This document shows positions 50,502 through 61,680 of a DNA stretch of 64,000 nucleotides, piece by piece. The translations under genes were made by a program, and so were the position numbers. This DNA is from Bolinopsis microptera (Eukaryota > Ctenophora > Tentaculata > Lobata > Bolinopsidae), in the NCBI RefSeq assembly GCF_026151205.1, contig NC_087073.1:12741578-12805577 (forward strand). The letters run 5' to 3'. Positions within the stretch are counted from its first letter, which is position 1. Every line of letters starts with the position of its first letter. Below the pieces are notes generated by a model. It worked only from the letters and a program-made list of their open reading frames with translations, was not told the DNA's origin and did not search any database.

Positions 50502-51326
50502 CTATTCATCTTTCTCATGACCAGATGATTCCATCTTCAAACGATCCACAACAAGGTTTTCATTTAAATCTTTAGCAGTCATCACGATATTCCTTAAAAA
50601 ATCAACTTCCTCAGAGTACATATCAAAGAGCAAATATGAGGCATTTGAAAACTTTTTCTCAGAAGTACATCTAGTTAATCTGGACATTCCATTCCAAGGT
50701 CCATCTCCGACACCAATGATTATCACCAAGACATCATGCCAGCTTGATTCTACCAAGTGCTCAAAATTCATAATCAAATCTTCCGGGAGCCCACTGGTAA
50801 TTATGAACAAGAGATGCTGTCCCGAGGTCTGTGACTGATCAATGGCATGTTTTAATGCAGGGCAAAAGCTTCGCGGTCCACTCATTTCAATGCTCTCCAC
50901 AATAGAGTTGTAGTTCTCTATTGCTTCACTTGCAGTTAGAGAATGGTGGTACATCGTCATAGAAAATACCTCTGAGTCCTGACTCTCCAGATCTCCAAAT
51001 CCGTACAAGTCTATCGGAATGTTCTTGTTGCCAAACCCTTCCATCAGATAAGATAACGCTTTCTGGTACACATTCAAGTCCCTCTTTCCGACCTTGTGAA
51101 GATTTCTAGTGCCTCTCACGTTATTCAAAGTGAAATCTATGTAAATGTTAATTTTCAGCTCGTTCAACTTTGTACATTTAAAGAATTTCTGGATGTCTGC
51201 TACACATGTAGGGTTGAATTGAGCAATGTACACTTCATCGTAGGTAGTGCTGGCTTTCCGTTTCATCCCACTCATAAGGTAAGCTGCGATGAGCAGACAA
51301 ACGAATATGCAGACTTCCAGTAACAT
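50502..51326 (-). CDS. Membrane-anchored copine-type vWA domain protein
   Basis: 274 residues, intronless. The N-terminus (MLLEVCIFVCLLIAAYLMSG) is a signal anchor or signal peptide followed by KRK. The remainder is a copine/RGLG-type von Willebrand A domain: INIYIDFTLNN (metal-site motif D64-F-T, where copines have DFTxSN), YQKALSYLMEGF, IDLYGFGD, NYNSIVESIEMSGPRSFCPALKHA, HLLFIITSGLPED and DVLVIIIGVGDG. Copines carry two C2 domains before this module and RGLG proteins a RING after it; here both are absent and a membrane segment takes their place. The function is unknown; a Ca/Mg-dependent adhesion or scaffold role is inferred. The acceptor atctatag ends 11 nt before the ATG. Confidence 0.75.
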   Translation of the reverse strand: MLLEVCIFVCLLIAAYLMSGMKRKASTTYDEVYIAQFNPTCVADIQKFFKCTKLNELKINIYIDFTLNNVRGTRNLHKVGKRDLNVYQKALSYLMEGFGNKNIPIDLYGFGDLESQDSEVFSMTMYHHSLTASEAIENYNSIVESIEMSGPRSFCPALKHAIDQSQTSGQHLLFIITSGLPEDLIMNFEHLVESSWHDVLVIIIGVGDGPWNGMSRLTRCTSEKKFSNASYLLFDMYSEEVDFLRNIVMTAKDLNENLVVDRLKMESSGHEKDE

Positions 51327-51423
51327 TTTGATGCCTTCTATAGATAAAAACAGCTATGATTAGCAAGATAAATTTGATCATAAAAACAAGATTTTGATGT
51401 TTACCGAATTAGTTATTGAATTA

Positions 51424-51868
51424 AGGGTCGTTTACATAATATTACGTAATCAATATTTTAGCAATTTTTACCCCCTCCTGACAGCAATATTACGTAATCA
51501 TGGCCTGATCCCCCGCCCCCCCCCCCCCCCCCCCCTTGACTTTTTTCCCTAGAAAACACTTTTCTCTACGTTTCATGCTACCCTGACCATGCTATCATGA
51601 TGAGCCGAAATCATTGTTATGATATCCGGCCAAGCACCTAGCCTTCTAAACTACTTACTATTATAGCCGGATATTCCATAAATTTCTAAATTTTAGATCA
51701 CAATCAGAGTGAAATTGAGTGGAATTTGTCAAATTGTTATTATTCTAGAGGGTAAAAAAGAAAATTTTAATTACGTAATCAACGACCGAAACCCCCCCCC
51801 CTCCTAATCAACCGTAAGCATTTGGAAACCTCCCCCCTCGGCTGATTACGTAATATGTGAACGACCCC
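51424..51868. mobile_element. PIF/Harbinger-like MITE, 445 bp, with internal C runs
   Basis: Left end AGGGTCGTTTACATAA; the reverse complement of the right end is GGGGTCGTTCACATAT; both continue into TATTACGTAATCA (left arm with a 3-bp insertion). TTA flanks both sides (51421-51423 and 51869-51871), the 3-bp duplication typical of PIF/Harbinger. There is no transposase. The interior has a 20-C run (51516-51535) and a 10-C run (51792-51801). It lies between the vWA and ENGase genes. Confidence 0.8.
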
Positions 51869-52318
51869 TTAGTGAATCTCTATTCTAAAGTTTAAAACAT
51901 TTATGATGACATAATTCGCTAGTAGTTGAATAGTCCATCATATTTTCTGTTCATTCATATGTCAGTTCAATGTTCGTTTTGCCTGACAGTTTCAGAGCAT
52001 GAATTTTTGACCCAATAGAATTTTAAATAAAACTATACTGTGTGTTGAAATATATGAAAATTGAAAAGTGTTTTTTTGTGCATTATTTACATATATATTT
52101 TTTTTAAAACAAAGAATCAGTCAAATGATTACAAATATTTCACTCTGTATATTGTACTACAACTGAAAATTGAGAAGGAATCCTGGTACATCAGAGATTC
52201 TGATAAATTCATGAACAGTTCTCAAAACTAAACTACTTACTTATCAATTTCATATCCGCTACATACCGTAAAATATATAAACAGAGCAATGTATCATTAA
52301 TAGGAGTTCCTGCTAAAA

Positions 52319-53776
52319 TCAACAACTCAATTGTCCAAGTAAAACAATTTGTCTCTTCTTCTCAAATTTTAAACCAATCCATTTGATGTTCAGTGCATCA
52401 TTTAAAGGGAATGTAATTCTTCTCCAATGGTTCCCACCAATAAACATGTTTTGCTCTTGATAAAGACTATGTTGAATGCCATTTTTCTCAGTTACAAGCA
52501 TCTTTAAATCCTTCAATTTTGAATCATTTAAAGACTTACATACCAGGATCATTTCACCACCTTTTCTACGCGACATGTCCAGACATATCAAGTTGTCGTG
52601 ACTGGTGCCTTCCAAAAAATCAACTTGAAGACAAGTACTAGACTCAAATGCCTGCACATCATTTATGCTGGTACTAAGGTTGTCATCATTGATGAAGTTT
52701 ATGAAGGGTACATCTTGCTTCGACAAATTGAACCACGATTTTAAAGACAGCAAGAATCCATATCTATAAGCCTTTTTTCCAAAACCAAAGTTAAACTCTG
52801 TAACATATTTTTCATCTTGAGTCAAAGACAGAGGTTTGGGAGAGCAAGTTGGCTGAAGTAAATTCCAGAATCTGTTGTTATGCTTTATGAAAGAAGGGAA
52901 ATCAGGTTTAGTCTGTTCATAACACCAAGCAGTAGCAAAGAGAGCAACTGAAAATCCATAATCGGTTATTTTTTTGGTGCTGATATGGCATTCAAACTTC
53001 CCTATGCACCCTCGAGCAAAAACATCAATTCCTACAAAGACATCTAAAGGCTTATCAATGCAAAGTTCTAGTGTCAACTCTAATTTCCAATCTTTCCAAG
53101 TATAGTTAAGGAATATTCCATCACAACATCTGAAAAAGCAGCTATTGAGGTCAGTGACACTATCTTGCCACTCTAGTTTACCCTCATTAGTAACAGCATC
53201 ATACCAAATGATAGAGCTGTGGAGATTTGATTCTTTCATCTCTTGAGTGAGATACTGCAAAAATACTTGGATGTTCTCTACTCCATCAACTGTTAGCACA
53301 TTTTCGATATTGATTAACCAACCATCAAAATTATAAGTGAGAGCAATCTCAGCCAACTTTTTTGCAAAATGAATTGAGGATTGTACTGATCCAAACATGG
53401 TCAGACAGTTATTTGCTCCATGATCCCATTCTGTGATGAAAGTTCCCAGAACTTTCACCCCATTTTTGTGTGCAGTTTCTATCCACATCAGGGGTGGAAT
53501 GGTTACCAAGTGATGGCTAAAATAGACAAAAATATCTATTTGTGCCCAGTGATAGAAATTATAGAAATCTGGATTATCAGTTCCTCCGACAAACTTGTCA
53601 TCACGATAACCACCTTCCATGTCATGACAAACTAAAACTTTAGATCCATCATTATCCTTACAGTTCCAGTGCCCTTTACAGACAAGTTCAGGATCCACTT
53701 TTTCTCTATCAAAGTCAGATAATTCACTGACCTCATTGATTGGGCTGGTATGCTTCTTCTCTACACAATCTGGCAT
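52319..53776 (-). CDS. ENGASE: Cytosolic endo-beta-N-acetylglucosaminidase (GH85)
   Basis: 485 residues, intronless. It cleaves the GlcNAc-GlcNAc core of free N-glycans in the cytosol during glycoprotein turnover. Family motifs in order: VLVCHDMEGGYRDDKF, FYHWAQIDIFVYFSHH, VLGTFITEWD, the catalytic FDGWLINIEN (Asn156 positions the acetamido group, Glu158 is the acid/base), IIWYDAVTNEGKLEWQDS, VFVGIDVFARG and DYGFSVALFATAWCYE. A C-terminal beta-rich region follows (about 310-485). There is no signal peptide, as expected for the cytosolic enzyme. The human protein is longer (743) because of C-terminal domains. The acceptor gtttcttctag ends two bases before the ATG. Confidence 0.93.
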   Translation of the reverse strand: MPDCVEKKHTSPINEVSELSDFDREKVDPELVCKGHWNCKDNDGSKVLVCHDMEGGYRDDKFVGGTDNPDFYNFYHWAQIDIFVYFSHHLVTIPPLMWIETAHKNGVKVLGTFITEWDHGANNCLTMFGSVQSSIHFAKKLAEIALTYNFDGWLINIENVLTVDGVENIQVFLQYLTQEMKESNLHSSIIWYDAVTNEGKLEWQDSVTDLNSCFFRCCDGIFLNYTWKDWKLELTLELCIDKPLDVFVGIDVFARGCIGKFECHISTKKITDYGFSVALFATAWCYEQTKPDFPSFIKHNNRFWNLLQPTCSPKPLSLTQDEKYVTEFNFGFGKKAYRYGFLLSLKSWFNLSKQDVPFINFINDDNLSTSINDVQAFESSTCLQVDFLEGTSHDNLICLDMSRRKGGEMILVCKSLNDSKLKDLKMLVTEKNGIQHSLYQEQNMFIGGNHWRRITFPLNDALNIKWIGLKFEKKRQIVLLGQLSC

Positions 53777-54008
53777 GTCTAGAAGAAACAGGGTTAAAGA
53801 ATGTGTCTTGTGAGTATCATTAAATTGTGCAATAAAATAATCATCTTCAATTCATCAAGTAGAATAAATTATTGTGAAGAGCTATAAATAGTTTAAATTT
53901 TATACAGCAATTTATTGGTAAGTATTTAATGAATAATTTGTATAATTTGCAAAGTTCATAGATTCCTCTATATGGTCATCGAATAGTTTGACCACACTTG
54001 TTTTACTA

Positions 54009-54865
54009 GTAGAGGCTCTTACGGGCATTGTCTGCTCGATACGTTAGGGACCCCAGATACACCTTCCTAGACGTATTTTTGACCGTAGAATCGATTGAAA
54101 GTGGTTCAAGATGATTGGACTGATTGTTCTGGGGTAAAATCGCAAAAAAACCGATTTTTGGGCCAAAAATAGGCCAAAAAACCATGTTTTTTGATATTTT
54201 GAGCAAGTTAATTTTGTTGGCATGTCGGCAAAACTTGCATAAAGATAGCTAAAAGACAGCCGCACAAGATTGTATAAAAATAAAACAAATCCCTCTATTT
54301 GTTCTGAGGTAAAAATCCAAAAAAGTGGTAAAAATTTTGACTTTTTTGCTTTAAGTTTGAATAATTTTTTGCAGTTGTATTAAATCAACCCAAAAATAGT
54401 CACATCGTGTTTGCCTAAATTTTTCCTTTCCGAGAAGTACCCACTTCATATACTTAATCGAAGTTTGAATATTGTCACTCCGCAAGCGTTTTTGCCAAAT
54501 TTTCGACGCGCACTACGCGCAAAAGCATTTAGTTGTTATCAATTGGCACCCGCGCGTTCATCATAAATTTCAAACAGCTATAACTCAGCGAGATTATGTC
54601 CGTTCTAGCTCATATTTTCACACTAAATAGAAAATAATGTGATCTTATTGCTGACAAAATATGGATATAATTACTTTATTTGCCTTAGAGTAATAGACTG
54701 TCAAAGTTTAAAACGCGCATTGGTATAGCACGTGACTAATAAGGCCAAATTTATACTTCTTAACATATTATCGATCCTTAGACATCATACTATTGTGTCC
54801 AATTAGCGGTTAGGTCTCTAAACTCGTGGCAGAAAACACGTCTTTTTGCCCGTAAGAGCCTCTAC
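54009..54865. mobile_element. 857-bp non-autonomous element with 18-bp inverted ends
   Basis: Perfect inverted ends GTAGAGGCTCTTACGGGC (54009-54026 and 54848-54865), each flanked by TA (54007-54008 and 54866-54867), fitting a TA target as in Tc1/mariner-like elements. No transposase frame is present. The interior has a GC-rich patch (cgacgcgcactacgcgc, about 54505). It lies just upstream of the ENGase gene. Confidence 0.8.
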
Positions 54866-54876
54866 TATACAGTACA

Positions 54877-55290
54877 CTACATTGTAGATGTTCTGAAGGA
54901 GTATCCTAGGATTCTTGATCTTTTGGTACAAAACTTGAAAAACAAAACTTTTAGAGATGATGCTGTAAAGAATGCAGCAAGACTGTTGGTATTAAACCGT
55001 ACTATAGCTAGGGAGATACAGATATTGATATCAAATAGGGGATATGCTGGAATGAAAGGAATGAAAGCATGAACATCAGATTTCAGAAGCGAGGGATAAA
55101 CTCTAACTGCTATGAATGAGAGTAAATCCCAAATCGACTTCATCATTTGCAGGAAGAAATGTTCAAGAACTCCAAAGCATATGGCATATGACACAGTATT
55201 GGCTCAGATCACAGGGTAGTCGTAGCAAGTGTTAAGCTTAGCCTCTGAATGATGAAAGTGGAGAAAAGGGCTCTGATACTAGACATTGCT
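54877..55290 (+). mobile_element. Decayed LINE remnants
   Basis: At 55110-55240 the + strand reads NESKSQIDFIICRKK, then a frameshift and SDHRVVVASVKLSL, the well-known end of a LINE apurinic endonuclease domain (ID-x-I and SDH-R). Just upstream (54880-55015) VDVLKEYPRILDLLVQNLKN resembles a MADF-like DNA-binding helix but is weak. Stops and frameshifts make both non-functional. Confidence 0.5.
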
Positions 55291-55589
55291 CTACAAGAGA
55301 GGTATGCAATTAAGAACCGACAGCAACCTAGAAACATATCAATACCTCATTCATATCATGATTGATGCAAATGGCACAAGTCCTCAACTTCAGCACCCCA
55401 ATTGTTGTGGCTGCTAAACTAGATTTAAAAACATTTGATTTTTGTTTCGGCGACTGAATCGTCGATGGGCTGGCAAATATTTGTTGTCGAGTAGTGTTGA
55501 ATACTCATATTAAAATGATTATTGATTTAATTTAGTAATTGTAAATAATTATCTTTGACCAAGTTTAATTGTCAATGAGAATGCACCCC

Positions 55590-56960
55590 AGCACTTGGCG
55601 CGCGCGGCGGCTTTGATGTTAGCGGCTACTTGTAGCGCGATGCGTTACTGTGCCGCGCCGCGCACTCAATGAGGCTTCTCACAGCTAGATCGGCGAAATG
55701 CGCTACTGTGCCGCGCCGAGCTGAGATGAATTGACATCGTCAATTAAGCGGCTACAAGTTAAGCATTCACATAGCCATGTGTATACGCGTACTGCGTTGC
55801 TCTAACCAGAGCCCTCTCGCTTGAAGTAGCGCGCGACCGCCGAAGCGAAACAAGCGCGTCACGCAGTACGCGTATACACATGGCTATGTGAACGTACTGC
55901 GTGTTACTGGGCCGCGCTCAGCCTGTCGCATTCCGCCGAATCTCTATTCTATTATGTTTATGAACATGATAGCCTGAGGTCCCCAGGTAAACTGCGTGAC
56001 GCGCTTGTAGTTGTAAGCTTGTTTCAGCGGTCGCGCGCTACGTTGCAATTAGCGAGAGGGCTCTGGTTAGAGCAATGATACGACATATATGATATATTAT
56101 ATCTGTGGTTGCGATAAAAATTGTTGATGCGCGGCGCAGATCACAGTTTTGTTTACCTGGGGACCTCAGGCGCTATTATGTTCATAAACATAGAGATTCG
56201 GCGGAATGACAGGCTGAGCGCGGCCCAGTAAAGTTTTGTAGCACGATGCACTATTTACAATTTAACTGGATCGCGCCGCGCATCCAATAATGCTTCTCTC
56301 AACCTACGTCCTTCGTTAGATCGGCGAGATTGAAGGTGCACCATTGGACCACACCGAGCTGCGAAGGATAGACATCGTCAACCTAATCAATATTCAGTTG
56401 TGCAATGTGCATCACGATTGCGCTACTTTACTAAGCGTGCCTATAACTAGCAAGCTAGGTAATCACAGCATGCAGTAGCTCAGCTGATGACAGAAGCATT
56501 GTCCTTCAGGAAGCAACTGGAGAAACCAGAATAGCAGAAGATGAGTACTAAGCAAACAGCAAATGTCCTGTATCATGTATTTCAAAGGTGGTGGATACCA
56601 GAAACAAGAACAAAGAATGACCGAAATTACACAAAGATCATAATATAAACCCTTTTTTAAGACCAAGATCAAAGATACAATGCAACTATCTGAGATAAAG
56701 TTTCATAAATAAAGCAGATAATATCAGCTTGTCTGATATGTAAATGATTAAAACTTACCTGGAGACCCCAGGCTATAATGTTCATAAACCGAATAGAGAT
56801 TCGGCGGAATGACAGGCTGAGCGCCGCCAGAACATACAACGTACAATAGCCGGGTCACGGTTACCTGGGGACCTCAGGCTATCATGTTTACAAACATAGA
56901 ATAGAGATTAGGCGGAATGACAGGCTGAGCGCGGCCCAGTAAGGTCACGGGTGACTTTAT
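55590..56960. repeat. GC-rich hub of nested inverted and direct repeats
   Basis: Four copies of an 80-90-bp repeat (core: attcggcggaatgacaggct gagcgcggcccagtaa; other end acctggggacctcaggct) lie at 55905-55990 (inverted), 56153-56231, 56755-56830 and 56861-56942. A 65-bp segment at 55797-55860 (agccctctcgct, gcgcgaccgc) is repeated inverted at 55992-56085. A further pair, 55636-55750 and 56239-56388, shares gccgcgc, agatcggcga and gacatcgtcaa. GC content is far above the surroundings. No coding frame is seen; the few short frames at 56463-56672 have no motif. Confidence 0.85.
55766..55892. repeat. Perfect 32-bp-arm palindrome with 63-bp loop
   Basis: The arm 55766-55797 (starts ttcacatagccatgtgtata) is the exact reverse complement of 55861-55892. 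The loop (55798-55860) is itself duplicated in inverted orientation at about 55992-56085. Confidence 0.95.
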
Positions 56961-57785
56961 AATACGTTCACTGAAAAGAACAAAGAAGATGGGGAAATAT
57001 TGACGTTTTGCTAGCATATTATCAATTATGCTAGAGAAAGGACTGCTCCAGACTTCGCAGTTTTAGACTACAGAAAGTTTTATATAGACTACAGACTAGG
57101 AGGTTTTGAATGTAAAAAATCTGGTTCACGTAATACATAATATGTCAATGTGAACGATACCCATGCCAAGCGGATGTCATTTCTGCGGTAAATTTTGTAT
57201 CATTGATGTAGTCACAAGTCAGTAGTACACAAGTTTATTGTTTAATAGGAAAATTATTTAAAAAGGAGAGCAACATGTTCTGTCCCAACTCCTTTTTCAT
57301 TTTAAAATTTAAATAGACTTTTAAATTGAACCACTTGGTTACCATTGGAAAATTGGACAAAATCCATAAAATCCATAAAATCTTAATATAGAACTCGTTC
57401 GCCTGTCAAAAAAGGTCGTTAATTAAAATGTTATATTAGAACGGAAACTGAAAGCTTTGACAAATGGCAATTAAAATTATGCGGTAAAAGTAACTGAGGT
57501 AAAATTATTTAAAAGAATTTGACTTGAAGAAAAATGTAGCCTGATTTAAAATCTTCAAATATCAAAGATAATCATCAAATCGGGTGGATGAATCGGGTGG
57601 ATAAATCAGTTGGTGCTAAAATAAATCTCAACAAATTATATTCTGCATAAAAAAATAACACCTGGTATTTTCCGGTTCATAACATCAAGCATACTGCATG
57701 AACATACACACTGATATCTATTGTACAATTTTGTTCAAGTTTGTACAATGTACGCCTGTTGTAAGTCGTTGTATAGTAAAGTATG
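56961..57785. other. 3' flank of the MARCH-like gene
   Basis: AT-rich interval with no recognised gene; part of it should be the 3' UTR of the minus-strand MARCH-like gene. Confidence 0.45.
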
Positions 57786-58577
57786 TTACTGCATGTCGAA
57801 AAAACCCCCGATGCTTCCCCCTGAAGTTCTGTCGAACATTCCACTAGTCATAGTGAGATCGTCTCTCTTGGAGAACCTGGAAACATTCTCCTCCTTACCA
57901 AATACATTAGTGATTGCCATGTTGTACACGGAAATACGTTCGTACAGCCGTACATACACCCGGCTTTGATGAACTGCGAAACACAAAAACGCGATGGTCG
58001 CAACTACAATGATAGCAAGTTTAATCCAATAGCCCGTAGAGTCCTTATCGGCACGCATACATTGTCCTATCAGAGTGTAGTCAGACCATATAAAAAACAC
58101 CAACGCAAGAATGTGAAGAGAAAATATGATGCCGTATTTGGCCTTTTGAGTTGATGTCATGGGTAGAGGCTTCCAGTTTTTGAGTTTTGTTTTGTCCCTC
58201 TTGATTTTGAACTGAAAAAAGCACACCTCACACCTTCCCTTATAACTAGTGTTAAGCCACTGGACAAGGCAGGGTTTGTGAACATACTGCATAGTTCCCA
58301 TACATTCACAGGGTTGTATGAGCGGCTCTGTTTCCTCGTGACCACACAAACATATCCTACACTTGTCCTGCATGTTAGACTGATGTGCTGACCTTCCCGA
58401 CTTCTTCATGCTCTTCATGTCCCCCACTTTGTCCAGTTCTTCTGCACCAGGCTGCTCTTTGTCGAACCCTCCCGTTAGTTCTGATATCAGTGCTGCTGGA
58501 GCATCGTCAAAAGGGTCCGAGAGAGGGGCCATTGCGGGGATAGTTGCTTTCGCAGTTGGTGCAACCGCCACCATCAT
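57786..58577 (-). CDS. MARCH1/8-like membrane E3 ubiquitin ligase
   Basis: 263 residues, intronless. The RING-CH finger is complete: Cys73, Cys76, Cys90, Cys92, His100, Cys103, Cys116 and Cys119 (C4HC3), with Trp107 at the E2-contact position (CLVQWLNTSYKGRCEVC). The conserved post-RING segment LKNWKPLPMTSTQKAKY leads into two transmembrane spans (IIFSLHILALVFFIWSDYTLI and LAIIVVATIAFLCFAV) and QSRVYVRLYERISVYN, as in MARCHF1 and MARCHF8. Those ligases ubiquitinate membrane receptors and send them to lysosomes. The C-terminal tail is Ser/Gly/Met-rich. The acceptor tttttctcag ends 9 nt before the ATG. MARCHF2/3-type membership is less likely because of the post-RING wording. Confidence 0.88.
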   Translation of the reverse strand: MMVAVAPTAKATIPAMAPLSDPFDDAPAALISELTGGFDKEQPGAEELDKVGDMKSMKKSGRSAHQSNMQDKCRICLCGHEETEPLIQPCECMGTMQYVHKPCLVQWLNTSYKGRCEVCFFQFKIKRDKTKLKNWKPLPMTSTQKAKYGIIFSLHILALVFFIWSDYTLIGQCMRADKDSTGYWIKLAIIVVATIAFLCFAVHQSRVYVRLYERISVYNMAITNVFGKEENVSRFSKRDDLTMTSGMFDRTSGGSIGGFFDMQ

Positions 58578-58781
58578 GTTACCTCTCTGAGAAAAAAACG
58601 GCAGTTAGAAAACAGGAGAAAGATTTAAAAGGAATAATTTAGGGTTATTGTGGATCTTTAAATTGGGTTTAAATGTTGCCTACTGGACATAACATTCTAA
58701 CAAATATAAATGCTGAATAGAGAGAGAGAGCGGTATATCCTGATAAGCTAATATAGTCCCACCACTGAACAACAAATCGTA

Positions 58782-59060
58782 ATGATAAGTGGACACGTAT
58801 TACGAGAACTCCCGAGGAGCGTATTCAGTGAGACTATGGAACCTTCTCCCACGACAAGTGGACTAAACGGCCTAACTGCTCTAGGACCCTTCAAAGTATC
58901 ACTTGTTAAATTTTTGGAGAGGTTTCCCGATACCCCGCCAACCAAAGGATACACCGCCATCACCAACAACTCACTCTTGGAATAGAATCTACAAAAAGAT
59001 TTGAACCAGGAATGATTGGAGGACGTAATAGATACTGTTGTCCAGAAGGGATCCCTGCCA
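58782..59060 (+). mobile_element. LINE 3' end fragment
   Basis: The frame VFSETMEPSPTTSGLNGLTA, then LGPFKVSLVKFLERFPDTPP and TKGYTAITNNSLLE, resembles the extreme C-terminus of LINE reverse transcriptases (the 'V-x-x-W-N-x-L-P ... F-K-x-x-L-D' region). Reading continues after a stop with NLQKDLNQE. Short TAAAG-like repeats at 59078-59093 (ctaaagtaaagtaa) could be the element's 3' tail. It lies about 200 bp upstream of the MARCH-like start codon. Confidence 0.5.
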
Positions 59061-59453
59061 AACTAACTTTAAGTACCTAAAGTAAAGTAAATTGAATATT
59101 TATAAATCAAGGCCAACATCTCCTCAGTAAACAAAAACTACTGTCACTGAAAACTGTATAATCTCCCCGTTCAATATATTATCTTAAAGCAATTAATACA
59201 TATTAATAATATGTAATACATATATTCATTACTATCAATATTTAAACCTATAACCATATAAGTATAATATGTTCGTTTGTAAACGGGGCGGTGCCCCGGC
59301 GATTCTAATGACCACTAAAAGTAACACCTCATTAGGGCACTGCACTCCCAACAGAAACATGTCACACTGAGTAGATTAATTTGATTAATTTCGCGAAAAC
59401 TTAAAGTTTTGTGTGCTCCAATGGCCAGATAACATAACTCAACATATCACCGT
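59061..59453. other. Non-coding spacer
   Basis: AT-rich; no feature recognised. Confidence 0.4.
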
Positions 59454-59723
59454 TTAAGCACAATCAGACAAGTCTCCATCCTTTTCAAAACTGTAAGACC
59501 CTAAAACATGAAATGGCAAAGCCACACTCATTTCACTGCTTTGTCTTCGTTCCCTCCTTAGATTTAGTAGTGCTCGTATGCGGTATGGTGCAGTATTATT
59601 TTTCTTATGTAGGTCCTGAACATGAACTTTATGCTTTGCCTTCTCCTCTAATGAGCGGTTTGGACTAACGAAGACTGAGCTAAACTTCTTGCACTGCACA
59701 GTAGTCACGCCAACTAGCGCCAA
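59454..59723 (-). mobile_element. Retrotransposon ORF1 C-terminal fragment
   Basis: The frame contains KKFSSVFVSPNRSLEEKAKH and KVHVQDLHKKNNTAPYRIRA, the same V-F-x-x-P-x-R-S-x-E signature as the fragments at 8.1 kb and in the 45.7-kb fusion gene. The rest of the element is not seen. Confidence 0.5.
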
Positions 59724-61618
59724 CCAGCTTTAAGCATAATACTGTTGATTATATTGTCTTTCAAAGCTGCCATGATGTAAGGTTAGGCTTCAAGATGAGG
59801 GAGCACAATATCTCAAGGTGAAAGCAGATAAGATAGCAAATTAAACAAACATATGCTATTAGTTTAGGGTTGAACTGGATGCTATTAGCATAGGACTAAA
59901 ATGTATCTTTTAACATATTCCTGTCAAACTTGAAACTAATAACCATATAAGTATAAACTTTAAACATGCAACATATTTTAAACCCTTAAAGTTAATGTTA
60001 TGTTATCATTTAAGTAATATGAACGATAACATGGTATATAGTAATAATTCCACATAAACATTTCTATGAATTACAACATGAACAATGAACATGTGTCTTT
60101 TATAACCTTTGTTTGAAGATAATAATTGACCGATTGATTGATGTTTCACTTTCCACGAAAAATGTGAGCCATCAACAATTAAAAAGAGAAAAAGGCGAAG
60201 GGCTAAAACTATGGGGCAAAATATGTGGGTTTAGACATTTCGATATCGGCAATTGTGTCAATAGTCACTCGATTCGGGACGAAACAAATACATCTCACTG
60301 TAAAGAACAGATACAGTGAAACTTACAAGCCTGAGTCCAAACAAAACCAAACAAACTAAGAAGTACAATTCATCAGCCCAAAGACACGGAGCCAGGTGTA
60401 AATTAGCTGGAAATCTAACACTGTGACGGTAGAGTTATACTGTAATGTGACTGTATCATCTACCTGCTAATGCCTAATAACGGTGTAATGACATGGAGGA
60501 GGATACGGCTCACAACAACAAGGCTAAAGTGGTACGTGATATTTCCTGTACACCCGGTCGAGCTGGTGCTACATAACACTCCTACATTCTACAAGGTGGG
60601 GAAACCTTACAGGTTACAACATGAGATATTAGTCAGAGCATTGTGTGTGGGTTAATTAGCACTACCTAGAATAGAGAGTGAGATAATTAAAGAGATGATC
60701 GCAAAGCTGGGAAACGAGACAATTTTCTATTTGATGTCTACTTCTGAGCTAAAAAGATCCCTGACTAATAAATCGCAGATTGAGTGATTAAATCTAAACG
60801 ATGATAGAACAGGAAGTGATACCTACAATTGGGGAAACGTGATACAGTAAATGCACTGAACAACGTTAATATATTACTTACATTGTATTCCATTAGCGAA
60901 TTAAGTGTCAACGTCCACCAATGCAAGCCTCGTGTTAGCCTCAAATAAGCTGTATCATTTGAATATGCTATTTTCAGAAAATTGATAATTGGTTTTGGTT
61001 ACCGTAAAAAACGCAATTTTCCTTGCAATTCCGATGTTGGAAAGTTTCCATGCCCTTTGAACATCAGAGCCAATTATAATGAGAGGCAAATTGTTTAAAG
61101 CTGATTACAATAGACAAATCATTTAGTTGCTGTGGTTACGAAAACACATTGCAGTATGTTTCAGAAAGCTATCCTAGGATTTGCAACAAACTCAAAATGC
61201 TAGCATAGGATTTGCAACAAAAGAACAAACTTCTCCTAGGATTTGTAAAAATTGAGAATGTCCCAGCAATAGTGCGATACCAATGTTTGAATCTAAGAAA
61301 CCTTTAGTTGGAATTTAAAACACAAGGAATCCATTTCGTTTCTTTCTAAGAGTTTGCTCCCAGCAGAAGAATTCTGGAGTTCAGAGGTGTGTACTGTGTA
61401 GGTAAAACTAGAATTTTAAAATAATCCAAAAAAAATACAGTTAAAAGTAGTACACTCACATCATCAATTTCGTTCAGCATTACATTTACACCTGCTCTAA
61501 TACCTTGTGTATAAATGCTGTCAGTGGTCACTCGGTAAATAAAGTCTGAGAACAGGCCAGACCGAGTACTACATGGGACCTTCCCACTATTAAGAGCAAA
61601 TACCAACAGGGAATATTC

Positions 61619-61680
61619 GATATGCAGGTATGTAGAATATATAGAACAAATATGCAGGTATATAGAATATATAGAACAAA
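61619..61680. repeat. 30-bp tandem duplication
   Basis: atatgcaggtatrtagaata followed by tatagaacaa occurs twice and begins a third time (atatgcagatatcc). Confidence 0.85.
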
